Of a stretch of DNA of 64,000 nucleotides, positions 33,235 through 42,473 are shown one piece after another (positions within the stretch are counted from its first letter, which is position 1; each line of letters starts with the position of its first letter). The notes under the pieces were generated by a model. That model saw nothing but the letters and a program-made list of their open reading frames with translations, was not told the DNA's origin and searched no databases. A program made the translations under genes and the position numbers. Source of the stretch: Winogradskyella undariae (GTDB lineage: Bacteria > Bacteroidota > Bacteroidia > Flavobacteriales > Flavobacteriaceae); the NCBI RefSeq assembly GCF_013285155.1, contig NZ_JABTEL010000002.1:1-64000 (forward strand), written 5' to 3'.

Positions 33235-34533
33235 TTATTTATACAATAAATACTTGTTTCTTGTAATGTTAAATTTAGCTAAGCCATTTTTCCAAGTGGC
33301 TCTAATTTCACTTTCAGATAACCCAGATTCTATTTGCTGTTGTAGTTTTTTTGTTCCTGCTAATAATGTAAAAAAGTCAGTAAAAAAGGGACCTTTAGAG
33401 CCTGCTTTTTTGTCTTTATTATAGAATTCAATTAACCATTTTAAATTAAGGGTGTCTAAATGTGCTTCTTTAGATAAGTCATAACCAAAACAAACTTTAT
33501 TTTCATGTTTAGGATATTTCGCTCCCTCATTAGCTTTTGGTGTAAACTGAAATGGTAAAGATTGCTTTGCAAATAAAGGTGAGCCAACAATTTGAAATTG
33601 TTTATCTGTTCCGCGTCCTACACTAATATTAGTGCCTTCAAAAAAGCATAAACTTGGGTAGAGGTTTATAGCCGCTTCGTTAGGTAAATTTGGAGACGGT
33701 TTTATCGGTAAATTATAAGGAAGTTGATGGTTATAATTTTCAACAGAAATGACACTCAATTCACATTGTATTCCGTTCTTTAGCCATCTTTCGCCATTAA
33801 TCATTTTTGCGTATTCACCAATAGTCATACCGTGAACCACAGGGATGGGGTGCATACCAACAAAACTCGTGTGTTTTTTTTCTAAAATAGGCCCATCAAT
33901 ATAATGCCCATTTGGGTTGGGTCTGTCTAATATGAGAACCGGAATGTTTTGCTCTGCACAAGCTTCCATGACATAATGTAGACTAGAAATATAAGTATAG
34001 AAACGAGCACCAACATCTTGTATGTCAAAAACAACAAGATCAAGTCCCTTTAATTGCTCAGCGCTTGGTTTTTTGTTTTTACCATAAAGTGAAATAATAG
34101 GTAAGCCTGTTTTAGTGTCAATGCCATCTTTTACAACTTCGCCTGCATCTGCAACACCTCTAAATCCGTGTTCTGGTGCAAATACTTTTTTTACATCAAC
34201 TTTTAGATTTAATAACGAATCTACAAGATGTGTTTGATTTATAGCGTTAGATTTAGAATTGCTAGTTTTAAAAATAACACTGGTTTGGTTGGCAACAATC
34301 CCAACACGCTTTCCTTTTAATAATGGAAGGTAGTCTTGCGTTTTATTAGCACCAACAATAATTTTTTGTTTATTTAATGTACTTAACGGGGCTGGTGTGT
34401 CGTTAATAGCTAAAGTGTCTATGCTATAGTTTCCTGCATCTTTGTTTGTGCTATTTCCACATGAAAATGTTACCAATGAAATCCCAATAATTATAGAGAA
34501 TAAAACTGTATTTTTGAAAACCTTTAAAAGCAT
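33235..34533 (-). CDS. NamZ-like exo-beta-N-acetylmuramidase (DUF1343) lipoprotein
   Basis: This 432-residue protein has a lipoprotein signal (SLVTFSC, Cys at about 25). The DUF1343 domain fills about 55-432: GKRVGIVANQTSVI, KKVFAPEHGFRG, SLYGKNKKPSAEQL, VFDIQDVGARFYTYISSLHYVMEA, ILDRPNPNGHYIDGP and FFEGTNISVGRGTD are all recognisable. The family includes NamZ, which removes MurNAc from peptidoglycan fragments, so a role in wall recycling or degradation is likely. Its ATG and the divergent TTG start of the permease are 8 nt apart, so promoters must lie inside the coding regions. Confidence 0.88.
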   Translation of the reverse strand: MLLKVFKNTVLFSIIIGISLVTFSCGNSTNKDAGNYSIDTLAINDTPAPLSTLNKQKIIVGANKTQDYLPLLKGKRVGIVANQTSVIFKTSNSKSNAINQTHLVDSLLNLKVDVKKVFAPEHGFRGVADAGEVVKDGIDTKTGLPIISLYGKNKKPSAEQLKGLDLVVFDIQDVGARFYTYISSLHYVMEACAEQNIPVLILDRPNPNGHYIDGPILEKKHTSFVGMHPIPVVHGMTIGEYAKMINGERWLKNGIQCELSVISVENYNHQLPYNLPIKPSPNLPNEAAINLYPSLCFFEGTNISVGRGTDKQFQIVGSPLFAKQSLPFQFTPKANEGAKYPKHENKVCFGYDLSKEAHLDTLNLKWLIEFYNKDKKAGSKGPFFTDFFTLLAGTKKLQQQIESGLSESEIRATWKNGLAKFNITRNKYLLYK

Positions 34534-34541
34534 ATATAAGT

Positions 34542-35774
34542 TTGAATTTTGAATTATTTATAGCTAAACGCATAATTGGCAATAAAACGTATAAAAGTAG
34601 TGTATCGGGACCAATAATTAAAATTGGTATCGCTGCAATTGCTATTGGTGTTATTGTAATGCTTATTGCAATAGCTACAGGTTTGGGTTTACAGCAAAAA
34701 ATTAGAGATAAAGTTGTTGCTTTTAATGGTCATATAGAAATTACCAATTACGATAATAATACTTCAGATGAGTCTCAAGTACCTATTTCAATTGATCAAG
34801 AATTCTATCCGAACTTTAAAGATGTTGAAGGTGTAAAGCATGTTCAAGGGGTAGCTCAAAAATTTGCAGTTGTTAGGACTGAAACTGATTTTGAAGGTAT
34901 AGTTGTTAAAGGTGTTGGTGCAGATTACAGTTGGGAGTATTTTCAGGAATTTTTAATTGACGGTCGCTTACCAGATTTTACAAAAGACAGAAATGAAGAA
35001 ATTTTAATATCTCAATATTTAGCCAATCGCTTAGGGTTTAAAGTAGGAGATAAGATGCAAACGTTGTTCTCAGAACGTATTGATAGATTACCTCGTCTTA
35101 TGAGTTTTGAAATTGTTGGGATTTATAATTCTGGTTTTCAAGAGCTCGATGAGAAATTCTGTATTGCAGATTTAAGACATATTCAGCGTTTAAATAAATG
35201 GGAAGCTGACCAAATTGGGAATTTTGAGGTTTTTATAGATGATTTTTCAAAGATTGAAGAAAAGACATTAGAGATTTATAAAACAATTCCATCTTTAATG
35301 AATGCAAATCCAATCACTAGAAAATATTATGCGATTTTCGAATGGATTAAAATTTTTGATAATAATACTTATGGTATAATTGCTATAATGATTATTGTTG
35401 CAGGTATTAATATGATTACCGCATTGTTGGTTTTAATTTTAGAGCGTACTCAAATGATTGGTATTCTAAAAGCTTTAGGAAGTTCTAATTGGACGATTCG
35501 AAAAGTGTTTCTCTATAACGCATCTTATTTAATTGGTTTAGGTTTGCTTTGGGGAAATATAATAGGTTTAGGTTTATTATTTGCTCAAAAGTATTTTAAG
35601 CTATTTCCATTAAATCCAGATACTTATTACGTCAGTAATGCACCTGTTTATATCAGTTTAGATTATATCGTTCTACTTAATATTGGCACATTTATAGCTT
35701 GTTTATTAATGTTGTTAATTCCTTCAATTATTATTTCTAAAATTTCCCCAGTAAAAGCTATCCGATTCGATTAA
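34542..35774 (+). CDS. FtsX/LolC-E-like ABC transporter permease
   Basis: This 410-residue membrane protein has one TM near the N-terminus (about 25-50), a large periplasmic MacB-like domain (about 55-265) and three TMs at the C-terminus (about 275-405, with the LERTQMIGILKALGSSNWTIRKVF coupling helix). This architecture is that of lipoprotein-releasing and MacB-type systems; in Bacteroidota such permeases are usually annotated as LolC/E-like. Start codon is TTG, as the conserved N-terminus NFELFIAKRI begins immediately after it and no in-frame ATG precedes the first TM. No ATPase is adjacent. Confidence 0.9.
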   Translation: MNFELFIAKRIIGNKTYKSSVSGPIIKIGIAAIAIGVIVMLIAIATGLGLQQKIRDKVVAFNGHIEITNYDNNTSDESQVPISIDQEFYPNFKDVEGVKHVQGVAQKFAVVRTETDFEGIVVKGVGADYSWEYFQEFLIDGRLPDFTKDRNEEILISQYLANRLGFKVGDKMQTLFSERIDRLPRLMSFEIVGIYNSGFQELDEKFCIADLRHIQRLNKWEADQIGNFEVFIDDFSKIEEKTLEIYKTIPSLMNANPITRKYYAIFEWIKIFDNNTYGIIAIMIIVAGINMITALLVLILERTQMIGILKALGSSNWTIRKVFLYNASYLIGLGLLWGNIIGLGLLFAQKYFKLFPLNPDTYYVSNAPVYISLDYIVLLNIGTFIACLLMLLIPSIIISKISPVKAIRFD

Positions 35775-35879
35775 TCCATTATTAGAGGTTGTTAGTTAGT
35801 TGTTTAATGTTTGTGTTTTAGTATGGCTGTGCATAACTAGATTAATTAATATTTATCGTTTATTTCCTTTCAATTCCAT

Positions 35880-35887
35880 TATTTTTG
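35880..35887 (+). promoter_or_regulatory. -7 promoter element of the cysteine-synthase-like gene
   Basis: TATTTTTG fits TANNTTTG and lies 19 nt before the ATG at 35907. I did not find a convincing -33 TTG at normal distance. Confidence 0.45.
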
Positions 35888-35906
35888 CACTTCTGAAAAA
35901 ATAATT

Positions 35907-36887
35907 ATGGATTACGTAGAAAATATATTAGGTACTATAGGGAACACACCATTGGTTAAAATGAATAAACTAGTGGAAGATTTACCTTGTTTGGTACTTG
36001 CTAAATACGAAACTTTTAACCCAGGAAACTCTGTAAAAGACAGAATGGCTTTGCAAATGATTGAAGATGCAGAAGCAGATGGTCGTTTAAAACCAGGAGG
36101 AACTATTATTGAAGGAACTTCGGGAAATACAGGAATGGGATTGGCTCTAGCAGCCATTATAAAAGGATACAAATGTATTTTTGTAATGGCAGATAAGCAG
36201 TCTAAAGAAAAAGTAGATATTCTTAAAGCTGTTGGTGCAGAAGTTGTAGTTTGTCCTACAGCAGTAGAACCAGATGATCCACGTAGTTATTATTCTGTAT
36301 CTAAACGTTTAGGAGCAGAAACACCAAACTCTTGGTATGTTAATCAATATGATAATCCTAGTAATACAAAAGCACACTATTTAAGTACAGGTCCAGAAAT
36401 TTGGAAACAAACCGATGGTAAAATCACACATTTTGTTGTTGGTGTTGGTACCGGTGGAACAATTAGCGGCGTAGGTAAATATTTAAAAGAACAAAATCCA
36501 AATATTAAAGTTTGGGGAGTTGATACTTATGGTTCGGTATTTAAAAAATATCATGAAACAGGTGAGTTTGATGAAAATGAAATTTACCCTTACGTAACCG
36601 AAGGTATTGGTGAAGATATTTTACCTAAAAATGTAGATTTCGATATTATTGATGGCTTTACTAAAGTTACAGATAAAGATGCTTGTGTTTACACACAACG
36701 TTTAAGTAAAGAAGAAGGAATGTTTTTAGGAAACTCTGCAGGATCTGCAATTAAAGGAGTGTTACAGTTAAAAGAACAGTTTAAACCAGAAGATGTTGTT
36801 GTTGTTTTGTTTCATGACCACGGAAGTCGTTATGTAGGAAAAATGTATAATGATGATTGGATGCGTGAAATGGGTTATTTAGATTAA
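35907..36887 (+). CDS. PLP-dependent cysteine synthase / cystathionine beta-synthase family enzyme
   Basis: This 326-residue cytosolic enzyme has PLP-binding K44 in NPGNSVKDR, the substrate loop EGTSGNTGMGLA (about 69-80) and the phosphate-binding GVGTGGTISGVG (about 174-185). The fold-type II domain is complete, without a C-terminal CBS regulatory domain. The sequence is closer to the cystathionine beta-synthase-like branch in length and insertion pattern (YPYVTEGIGEDILP), so it may make cysteine from O-acetylserine or cystathionine from serine and homocysteine. The gene is monocistronic, with a terminator at 36912. Confidence 0.9.
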   Translation: MDYVENILGTIGNTPLVKMNKLVEDLPCLVLAKYETFNPGNSVKDRMALQMIEDAEADGRLKPGGTIIEGTSGNTGMGLALAAIIKGYKCIFVMADKQSKEKVDILKAVGAEVVVCPTAVEPDDPRSYYSVSKRLGAETPNSWYVNQYDNPSNTKAHYLSTGPEIWKQTDGKITHFVVGVGTGGTISGVGKYLKEQNPNIKVWGVDTYGSVFKKYHETGEFDENEIYPYVTEGIGEDILPKNVDFDIIDGFTKVTDKDACVYTQRLSKEEGMFLGNSAGSAIKGVLQLKEQFKPEDVVVVLFHDHGSRYVGKMYNDDWMREMGYLD

Positions 36888-36911
36888 TAAATAACTCTTT
36901 ATATAAAAGTG

Positions 36912-36942
36912 AAAATCCTGATTTAATTATCAGGATTTTTTT
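36912..36942 (+). terminator. Terminator after the cysteine-synthase-like gene
   Basis: AAAATCCTGAT (36912-36922) and ATCAGGATTTT (36929-36939) form an 11-bp perfect stem with a 6-nt loop, and a T-run continues beyond it. Hairpins of nearly the same sequence end the genes at 37971 and 48814. Confidence 0.85.
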
Positions 36943-37041
36943 GTTTAACAGCATTATAAAAGCAACGAAATAACTTGTAGTACATTTTAAAAAGGAAGTT
37001 ACAGTTAACATATTTAGATGATTACAGCTTTCTCTATAACC

Positions 37042-37049
37042 TAAATTTG
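37042..37049 (+). promoter_or_regulatory. -7 promoter element of the duplicated-domain T9SS gene
   Basis: TAAATTTG matches TANNTTTG exactly, 28 nt before the ATG at 37078. No TTG is seen at a suitable distance upstream. Confidence 0.45.
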
Positions 37050-37077
37050 TCTATATTGGGTCCCTAAACCAATTTCT

Positions 37078-37971
37078 ATGAAGCAATTATACATATTCGT
37101 TTTAGCTATAAGTATCAGTTGTGTTAGTTTCTCGCAAAACACATATATTCAATTAGAGTTGGTAAATCCAAGTATTGGTCAGCCGTCAACAGGTAGTTCA
37201 TGGGATACAACTTCTAATGATGATGGTTTAAATGCGATATTAAATTCGTACACTATTTCTTCGTATCAGGTTTTATATCCTGAAGTTCACTCTGGTTTGT
37301 TTTACGATGAAGATGCAATTAACTCTAGATATATGAATGTTGTATGTCAAAATTGTGATTTAGAACAACTAATTTTAGATTTAACAGCTTATTCAAATGT
37401 TGTTAAATATGCTATCGGAAATGATACAGATGATTATTTGAAAATAAGTAACGGTCTATCTTTTAATTTGGTTGATGATAACATAGGAGCTGCAACAGGA
37501 GTAAATGCTATGAATATTATTGAAACAAATGATGACGGTTTAAATCAGATTTTTAGCAATTTTAATGTTAGAGGTTATGAATTGGTTGACAATCCTTATA
37601 ACGGTTTCAATGGAAATAAATCTATTGTTTGTGATTGTAATGCTGATTTGTTAAAACTAGAATTAGAGTCGTACGACGCTGTAATTTCAGAAGTATATGA
37701 TGTTAATTCTATAATATTATTATCTGTAGATGAAGTTACAGAAACAGCTGTGAGTATTTATCCTAACCCGTTTAATAATAAAGTAATAATTGAAATAAAC
37801 CAACCTATAGAAAATGTAATGCTATATAATATTTTAGGAAAACAGGTTTACAAATCAGCTTCAATTAAAGATTTAGAGAATTTTTCTTCAACATTAAAAT
37901 CTGGAGTTTATCTTTTAAAACTTTTAACTTCTAATGGAGAATCTATGACTAAAAAACTAATAAAGTCTTAG
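37078..37971 (+). CDS. Secreted T9SS type A protein with internally duplicated domain
   Basis: This encodes 297 residues with a signal peptide (about 1-20, CVSFSQ). Two related segments follow. SNDDGLNAILNSYTISSYQVL leads to VVCQNCDLEQLILDL (about 43-105). TNDDGLNQIFSNFNVRGYELV leads to IVCDCNADLLKLEL (about 147-205). Each keeps a DDGLN motif and a close Cys pair, probably disulfide-bonded. The last ~75 residues are a T9SS type A sorting domain (VSIYPNPFNNKVIIEI to GVYLLKLLTSNG). It is probably surface-exposed. I know no family name for the repeat and no function. Confidence 0.8.
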   Translation: MKQLYIFVLAISISCVSFSQNTYIQLELVNPSIGQPSTGSSWDTTSNDDGLNAILNSYTISSYQVLYPEVHSGLFYDEDAINSRYMNVVCQNCDLEQLILDLTAYSNVVKYAIGNDTDDYLKISNGLSFNLVDDNIGAATGVNAMNIIETNDDGLNQIFSNFNVRGYELVDNPYNGFNGNKSIVCDCNADLLKLELESYDAVISEVYDVNSIILLSVDEVTETAVSIYPNPFNNKVIIEINQPIENVMLYNILGKQVYKSASIKDLENFSSTLKSGVYLLKLLTSNGESMTKKLIKS

Positions 37972-38067
37972 TTTTTAATCCGCGTTTTCTGTTTTTTGAG
38001 AATACAATAAAATTTTATTTATTGTATATATAAACATAAAGTATTTAATTCATCCCTATTATAAAAC

Positions 38068-38098
38068 AAAAATCCTGATATCACTATCAGGATTTTTT
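38068..38098 (+). terminator. Terminator after the duplicated-domain gene
   Basis: AAAAATCCTGATA (38068-38080) pairs perfectly with TATCAGGATTTTT (38085-38097) around a TCAC loop, ending in Ts. It lies about 100 nt after the stop at 37971. Confidence 0.82.
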
Positions 38099-38194
38099 AT
38101 TTAGTAACTAAAAAATAGATGGCTTCAATTTAATAATACATTATGGTTGCAATAGTATTTGCCTACCTTCACCCAAAAGTAATACCATACTATA

Positions 38195-39262
38195 ATGACA
38201 GAGTTAAAAGTAAATAGACCAGAACCGTTTTTACCATTACAAGATATGGTAATTTATAATCGAGGAGAAGATCTTCAGCAAGTTATAAAAGTATTAGAAA
38301 GCGGTAAGCCTGTTTTAATTACTGAATTTTATAATAACGGAGCTATATTACTTAGAGGTCTTCAAGAACATTTAAACAGAAAACTACCTAATAAGTCGTT
38401 CAAGGAGCAGAGAATTTATCGCTCGGAATATCATAAGCTTTCAAACCTTATTAAGATTCAGATTGAAAATCATCAATTGTTAGTGAAAAAATCACCTGTT
38501 ATAGGATGGTTTGAAAAATTGTACCCTGATACTAGTGACTTTTTATTAAGTCTTCCGCAGGTACAAGGTTTTAATAGTGCGTGGCAATGGTATAAAAATG
38601 GGATTACAATCCCTGTTTTACGAAATAAAATTCACCCTTACTATGGTACTTATTTTCCAACACGCTTTGAACACTTAGAATTGTTTGATAACTGGTTAAA
38701 GCGCTATACAGGTCCTAAGAAGTCAGCGATAGATGTTGGTTTTGGTAGTGGAGTCTTAGCATTACAAATTATAAAGCATGGATTTCAAAAAGTATTCGGA
38801 ACAGACACCAATCCTAATGCTGTTATTGGTTTAACAGAATCGATGGGTGAGACTAAGCTTTCAAGGAAAATAGAATTAGATTTTGGATCACTTTTTGGTA
38901 AATGGGATAAACCAGTGGAACTTATTGTTTTTAATCCGCCTTGGTTACCTGAAACTCGAAATGTAGAAAATTTAGATGCAGCTATTTATTATAATGATAC
39001 ATTGTTTCCTCATTTTTTCGAAGCAGCAAAACAAATGCTACTGCCAGACGGTAAGTTGGTGCTTATTTTATCTAATCTAGCAGAAATAACAGGCTTATCT
39101 AAATCAAATCCTATTGAACAAGAAATAGCAGAAGGAGGACGTTTTCAGTTAGAAAAATGTTATACCAAAAATGTTAAAAAGGCATCTGATAAAACAACTC
39201 GCGATTCTCATTATCGTAAAACCGAAGAAGTTCAGTTATGGGTGCTTACTCATGCTAAGTAA
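38195..39262 (+). CDS. Methyltransferase (small-domain type, NPPW motif)
   Basis: This 355-residue cytosolic protein has an N-terminal ~150-residue region without clear motifs. The C-terminal Rossmann methyltransferase has motif I AIDVGFGSGVLALQII (about 178-193), FGTDTNPNA (motif II region) and the catalytic loop VFNPPWLP (about 247-254). NPPW/NPPY loops methylate amino groups in DNA, RNA or protein (as in HemK/PrmC and RlmG). The target here is unknown. The gene stands alone, and a long noncoding gap follows. Confidence 0.85.
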   Translation: MTELKVNRPEPFLPLQDMVIYNRGEDLQQVIKVLESGKPVLITEFYNNGAILLRGLQEHLNRKLPNKSFKEQRIYRSEYHKLSNLIKIQIENHQLLVKKSPVIGWFEKLYPDTSDFLLSLPQVQGFNSAWQWYKNGITIPVLRNKIHPYYGTYFPTRFEHLELFDNWLKRYTGPKKSAIDVGFGSGVLALQIIKHGFQKVFGTDTNPNAVIGLTESMGETKLSRKIELDFGSLFGKWDKPVELIVFNPPWLPETRNVENLDAAIYYNDTLFPHFFEAAKQMLLPDGKLVLILSNLAEITGLSKSNPIEQEIAEGGRFQLEKCYTKNVKKASDKTTRDSHYRKTEEVQLWVLTHAK

Positions 39263-39587
39263 AAGGTTGTAACACTTGGTTTTTAAAATGTAAATACGTG
39301 AAGGTATTATTGATTTAAATTTTAATCAATATAATAAGTTCATTAATATTTCGGTGTACCTACAAATAAGGTTAAAGAAGAATACAGGGATATTATAAAG
39401 GTTTTAAAATCTTAATATTTAGACGTTTCTATTATATATTTGTGAAATTAATTAGATTAATTCTCTATAAGTATCAAATATGTGATGTATTCGTCATACT
39501 TTTTAGAAAGTATCAATAATTTAGTATATATTGGCTAAAGAGCATTTTTTACCGACAAAGTGTTTTTGAAATTAGCCCCAATATAAC
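39263..39587. other. Intergenic region before the FIST gene
   Basis: I see no gene in these 325 bp. TATATTTG (39435-39442) is an exact -7 element, implying a leader of about 140 nt before the FIST start. The leader ends in a 12-bp inverted repeat (39527-39585). Confidence 0.5.
39527..39585 (+). promoter_or_regulatory. Inverted repeat abutting the FIST start codon
   Basis: TATATTGGCTAA (39527-39538) pairs with TTAGCCCCAATATA (39572-39585) as a 12-bp stem with a two-base bulge and a 33-nt loop. It ends 2 nt before the ATG at 39588. As RNA it would bury the initiation region; as DNA it could be an operator. Confidence 0.5.
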
Positions 39588-40715
39588 ATGAAAGTAGAGC
39601 AACTATCCTTAAAGGATTCTACATGGAATGATGAGGTAAATAATATTAAGATTGTACCTACTATTCTCTTATTATTTGTATCACCTTTATTTGTTTCTAA
39701 GAATGATTTGGTAAACAAATTAATTATACTTTATCCTGAAGCTACAATTGTTGGCTGCTCTACAGCTGGTGAAATATCTAATACAAACGTATCTGATAAT
39801 TCTGTCTCACTTACAGCAATTGAACTTGAAAAGACAAATCATAGATTAGTAAAAGTTGACGTCGATAGCATGGCCAAGAGTTATGAAGCGGCTACTTCTC
39901 TTGCAAAAAAACTTAATAAAGACAATCTTAAACATGTTTTGGTGTTTAGTGATGGCTTAAATGTTAATGGTGCTGAATTAGTAGCAGGCTTAAAAAGCAT
40001 TTTACCAGAAGTTAGTATTACTGGTGGTTTAGCTGCTGATGGATCAGATTTTAACGAAACGTTTGTAATAGCAAATGGCACTACAACGGATAAGATAATT
40101 GTTGGATTAGGGTTTTATGGTGACCACTTAAAAATTGGTTATAGCTCTAAAGGAGGATGGGATAGTTTTGGCATTGATCGTTTGGTAAGTAGGTCTGAAA
40201 AAAATGTACTATACGAATTAGATGGTTTACCAGCATTAGAATTGTACAAATCTTTTTTAGGAGACAATGCATCAAAATTACCCAGTTCAGGCTTATTATT
40301 TCCTTTAAGTATGCGTGTAAATGAAACGGATGCACCTGTTGTAAGAACTATTCTAGGTATTAATGAAGAAGAACAAAGCTTAACTTTTGCGGGCAATATA
40401 CCAGAAGGTTCTTATGTACGCTTAATGAAAGCAAACGTAGACCGGCTTATTAATGGAGCAGAAGATTCTGCAAAAAAAGCATTAGAAGTTACAAAGCAAG
40501 ATACAAAATTGGCAATTTTAATTAGTTGTATAGGTCGTAGATTGGTATTAAAACAACTTATAGAAGAAGAAGTCGAGGTTGTAAGAGATGTAATAGGTAA
40601 GGATACTAAAATTACAGGCTTCTATTCTTATGGAGAAATAGCTCCCTTTGGTTTATACTCACCTTGCGAACTTCATAATCAAACAATGACAATTACGACA
40701 TTATCCGAATGGTAA
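39588..40715 (+). CDS. FIST-domain sensory protein
   Basis: This 375-residue protein has no membrane segment. FIST N spans about 20-215, with GCSTAGEI, HVLVFSDGLNVNGAELVAGL and ITGGLAADG. FIST C spans about 220-370, with ALELYKSFLG, NIPEGSYVRLM, ISCIGRRLVL and GFYSYGEIAP. FIST domains are thought to bind small ligands such as amino acids and to signal to kinases or cyclases. Its stop overlaps the start of a hybrid histidine kinase by 7 nt, so the pair is a stand-alone sensor plus kinase, and this protein probably feeds the ligand signal to the kinase. Confidence 0.92.
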   Translation: MKVEQLSLKDSTWNDEVNNIKIVPTILLLFVSPLFVSKNDLVNKLIILYPEATIVGCSTAGEISNTNVSDNSVSLTAIELEKTNHRLVKVDVDSMAKSYEAATSLAKKLNKDNLKHVLVFSDGLNVNGAELVAGLKSILPEVSITGGLAADGSDFNETFVIANGTTTDKIIVGLGFYGDHLKIGYSSKGGWDSFGIDRLVSRSEKNVLYELDGLPALELYKSFLGDNASKLPSSGLLFPLSMRVNETDAPVVRTILGINEEEQSLTFAGNIPEGSYVRLMKANVDRLINGAEDSAKKALEVTKQDTKLAILISCIGRRLVLKQLIEEEVEVVRDVIGKDTKITGFYSYGEIAPFGLYSPCELHNQTMTITTLSEW

Positions 40716-42430
40716 ATTCTAACATGCATAGATTATTACGAAGACAAATTCGTAAAGCAGGCTTTGAAGAAGCAGATTTAGAAAAGTTTAAAGACTTTTT
40801 TGAAGTCGTTAATGAAGCCTATAAAAGTTTTGATGATGATGTAAAACATCATGAAATTATTTTTGAAGAAAGCTCTAACGAACTTTACAGAGCCAATTTA
40901 GCTTTAAAATCTAAAGTTAATAGTGTAGAGACTAATTTAAATGCCATTGTAAATACTATTGAAGGTGTCATCTTTAAAACAGATATGGATGGGAATTTTA
41001 TATATCTAAACAAAGCGTGGGAAGATTTAATTGGTATACCTATTAAAGATGTATTGGGTAAGAACTATAGAGATTTATCAATAGGAATTAATAAAAAAGA
41101 ACAAGTTAAAATTTCTAAATTTTTAAGAGGAAAAGATAATGATTATAGTTCTTTATTTTACTTTAATAAATCTAAAGGAGAAAAAATTTGGATTCAATTA
41201 CGATTAGTTATTATTTGCGATTCAAATGGTACATATAATGGCACTATTGGTACTATGACAGATGTAACTCAGTTAAAAGAAATTGAACTAGAGTTAAGTG
41301 AGGCTAATAAAACAAAGGATGAATTTGTGTCTACAATGTCTCATGAAATAAGGACGCCTTTAAATGCTGTAATTGGTATGTCTGATATCTTGTTGTTGGA
41401 AAATTACTTGCCAGAACAATTAGAGAATTTGCAAATTTTAAAATATTCAGGAGAGCATTTATTAGAATTAATCAATGACCTATTAGATCTCAATAGATTT
41501 AAGTCCGATGAAATAAAACTGATTGAAAAGGATTTTAATCTTCCAGAATTTATTCAGAATATTCAGCTGCATTTTAAACAAACAGCAATAAAAAAGAATC
41601 TAAATTTCGATACCATTATTGACAGTAATATTCCTTTAGTCTTAAAAGGAGATAGTCTAAAATTATCGCAAGTTTTAAGAAATTTATTAAGTAATGCTTT
41701 TAAATTCACAGATGAAGGTAGTGTTATTTTTAAAGTAGAGGTTGTTGAAACTGTTTCAAATAAAACTAAAATACGTTTTAGCATTATAGATACCGGAATT
41801 GGTGTTTCTTATAACAAGCAAAAAGATATATTTAAAAGCTTTGTTCAGGCCAATGATAATACATCTGCGCTCTATGGAGGTTCTGGTTTAGGATTATACA
41901 TTAGCAAGGAACTTATAAAAATTCATGATAGTAATTTACATATAGAAAGTGAAGAAGGAAAAGGGGCTAAATTTTGGTTCGAAATTTCATACAAGCACTC
42001 TAAAGTAAAATTAATCGATGACCATAATTATGTATCAAAAACAGAAACAATTGATATAAAAGTTTTAGTAGCAGAAGATAATAACCTTAATGCATTACTA
42101 CTTAAGAAGTTATTTAAAAAATGGAAAATAGATTATGCAATAGCTAAAAACGGACAAGAACTATTGGATATATACATAAATGAAGATTTCGATTTAATCT
42201 TAATGGATTTACAAATGCCTGTTTTAGGTGGTTATGAAACAACAATGAGAATCAGAAAAATGTCGGATAACATTAAATCGATCATCCCAATTGTTGCATT
42301 GACAGCTTTTACAGAATCTGAAGTTAGAGATAAAACAAAGCGCTATAAAATGAATGGATATCTTAGCAAACCTTTAGATATTAATGAATTATATGATGTT
42401 CTTAATCTTTACAGTTCTAAAAAACAATAA
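40709..42430 (+). CDS. Cytosolic PAS hybrid histidine kinase with receiver domain
   Basis: This 573-residue protein has no TM helix. A coiled N-terminus (about 1-75) is followed by a PAS domain (about 78-195, GVIFKTDMDGNFIYLNKAWEDLIG), HisKA with phosphoacceptor H212 (MSHEIRTPLNAVIG) and HATPase (about 310-430, LRNLLSNAFKFTDEG and GGSGLGLYISKEL). A C-terminal receiver (about 448-570) has D500 in LILMDLQMP and K near 551 (YLSKPLD). The receiver has no output domain, so phosphate probably passes to another protein. The start overlaps the FIST gene, which likely supplies the sensory input. Confidence 0.94.
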   Translation: MVNSNMHRLLRRQIRKAGFEEADLEKFKDFFEVVNEAYKSFDDDVKHHEIIFEESSNELYRANLALKSKVNSVETNLNAIVNTIEGVIFKTDMDGNFIYLNKAWEDLIGIPIKDVLGKNYRDLSIGINKKEQVKISKFLRGKDNDYSSLFYFNKSKGEKIWIQLRLVIICDSNGTYNGTIGTMTDVTQLKEIELELSEANKTKDEFVSTMSHEIRTPLNAVIGMSDILLLENYLPEQLENLQILKYSGEHLLELINDLLDLNRFKSDEIKLIEKDFNLPEFIQNIQLHFKQTAIKKNLNFDTIIDSNIPLVLKGDSLKLSQVLRNLLSNAFKFTDEGSVIFKVEVVETVSNKTKIRFSIIDTGIGVSYNKQKDIFKSFVQANDNTSALYGGSGLGLYISKELIKIHDSNLHIESEEGKGAKFWFEISYKHSKVKLIDDHNYVSKTETIDIKVLVAEDNNLNALLLKKLFKKWKIDYAIAKNGQELLDIYINEDFDLILMDLQMPVLGGYETTMRIRKMSDNIKSIIPIVALTAFTESEVRDKTKRYKMNGYLSKPLDINELYDVLNLYSSKKQ

Positions 42431-42473
42431 TTATTATAATTGTTTTTGTTCAATATTTTAGTACTTTAGGTCA

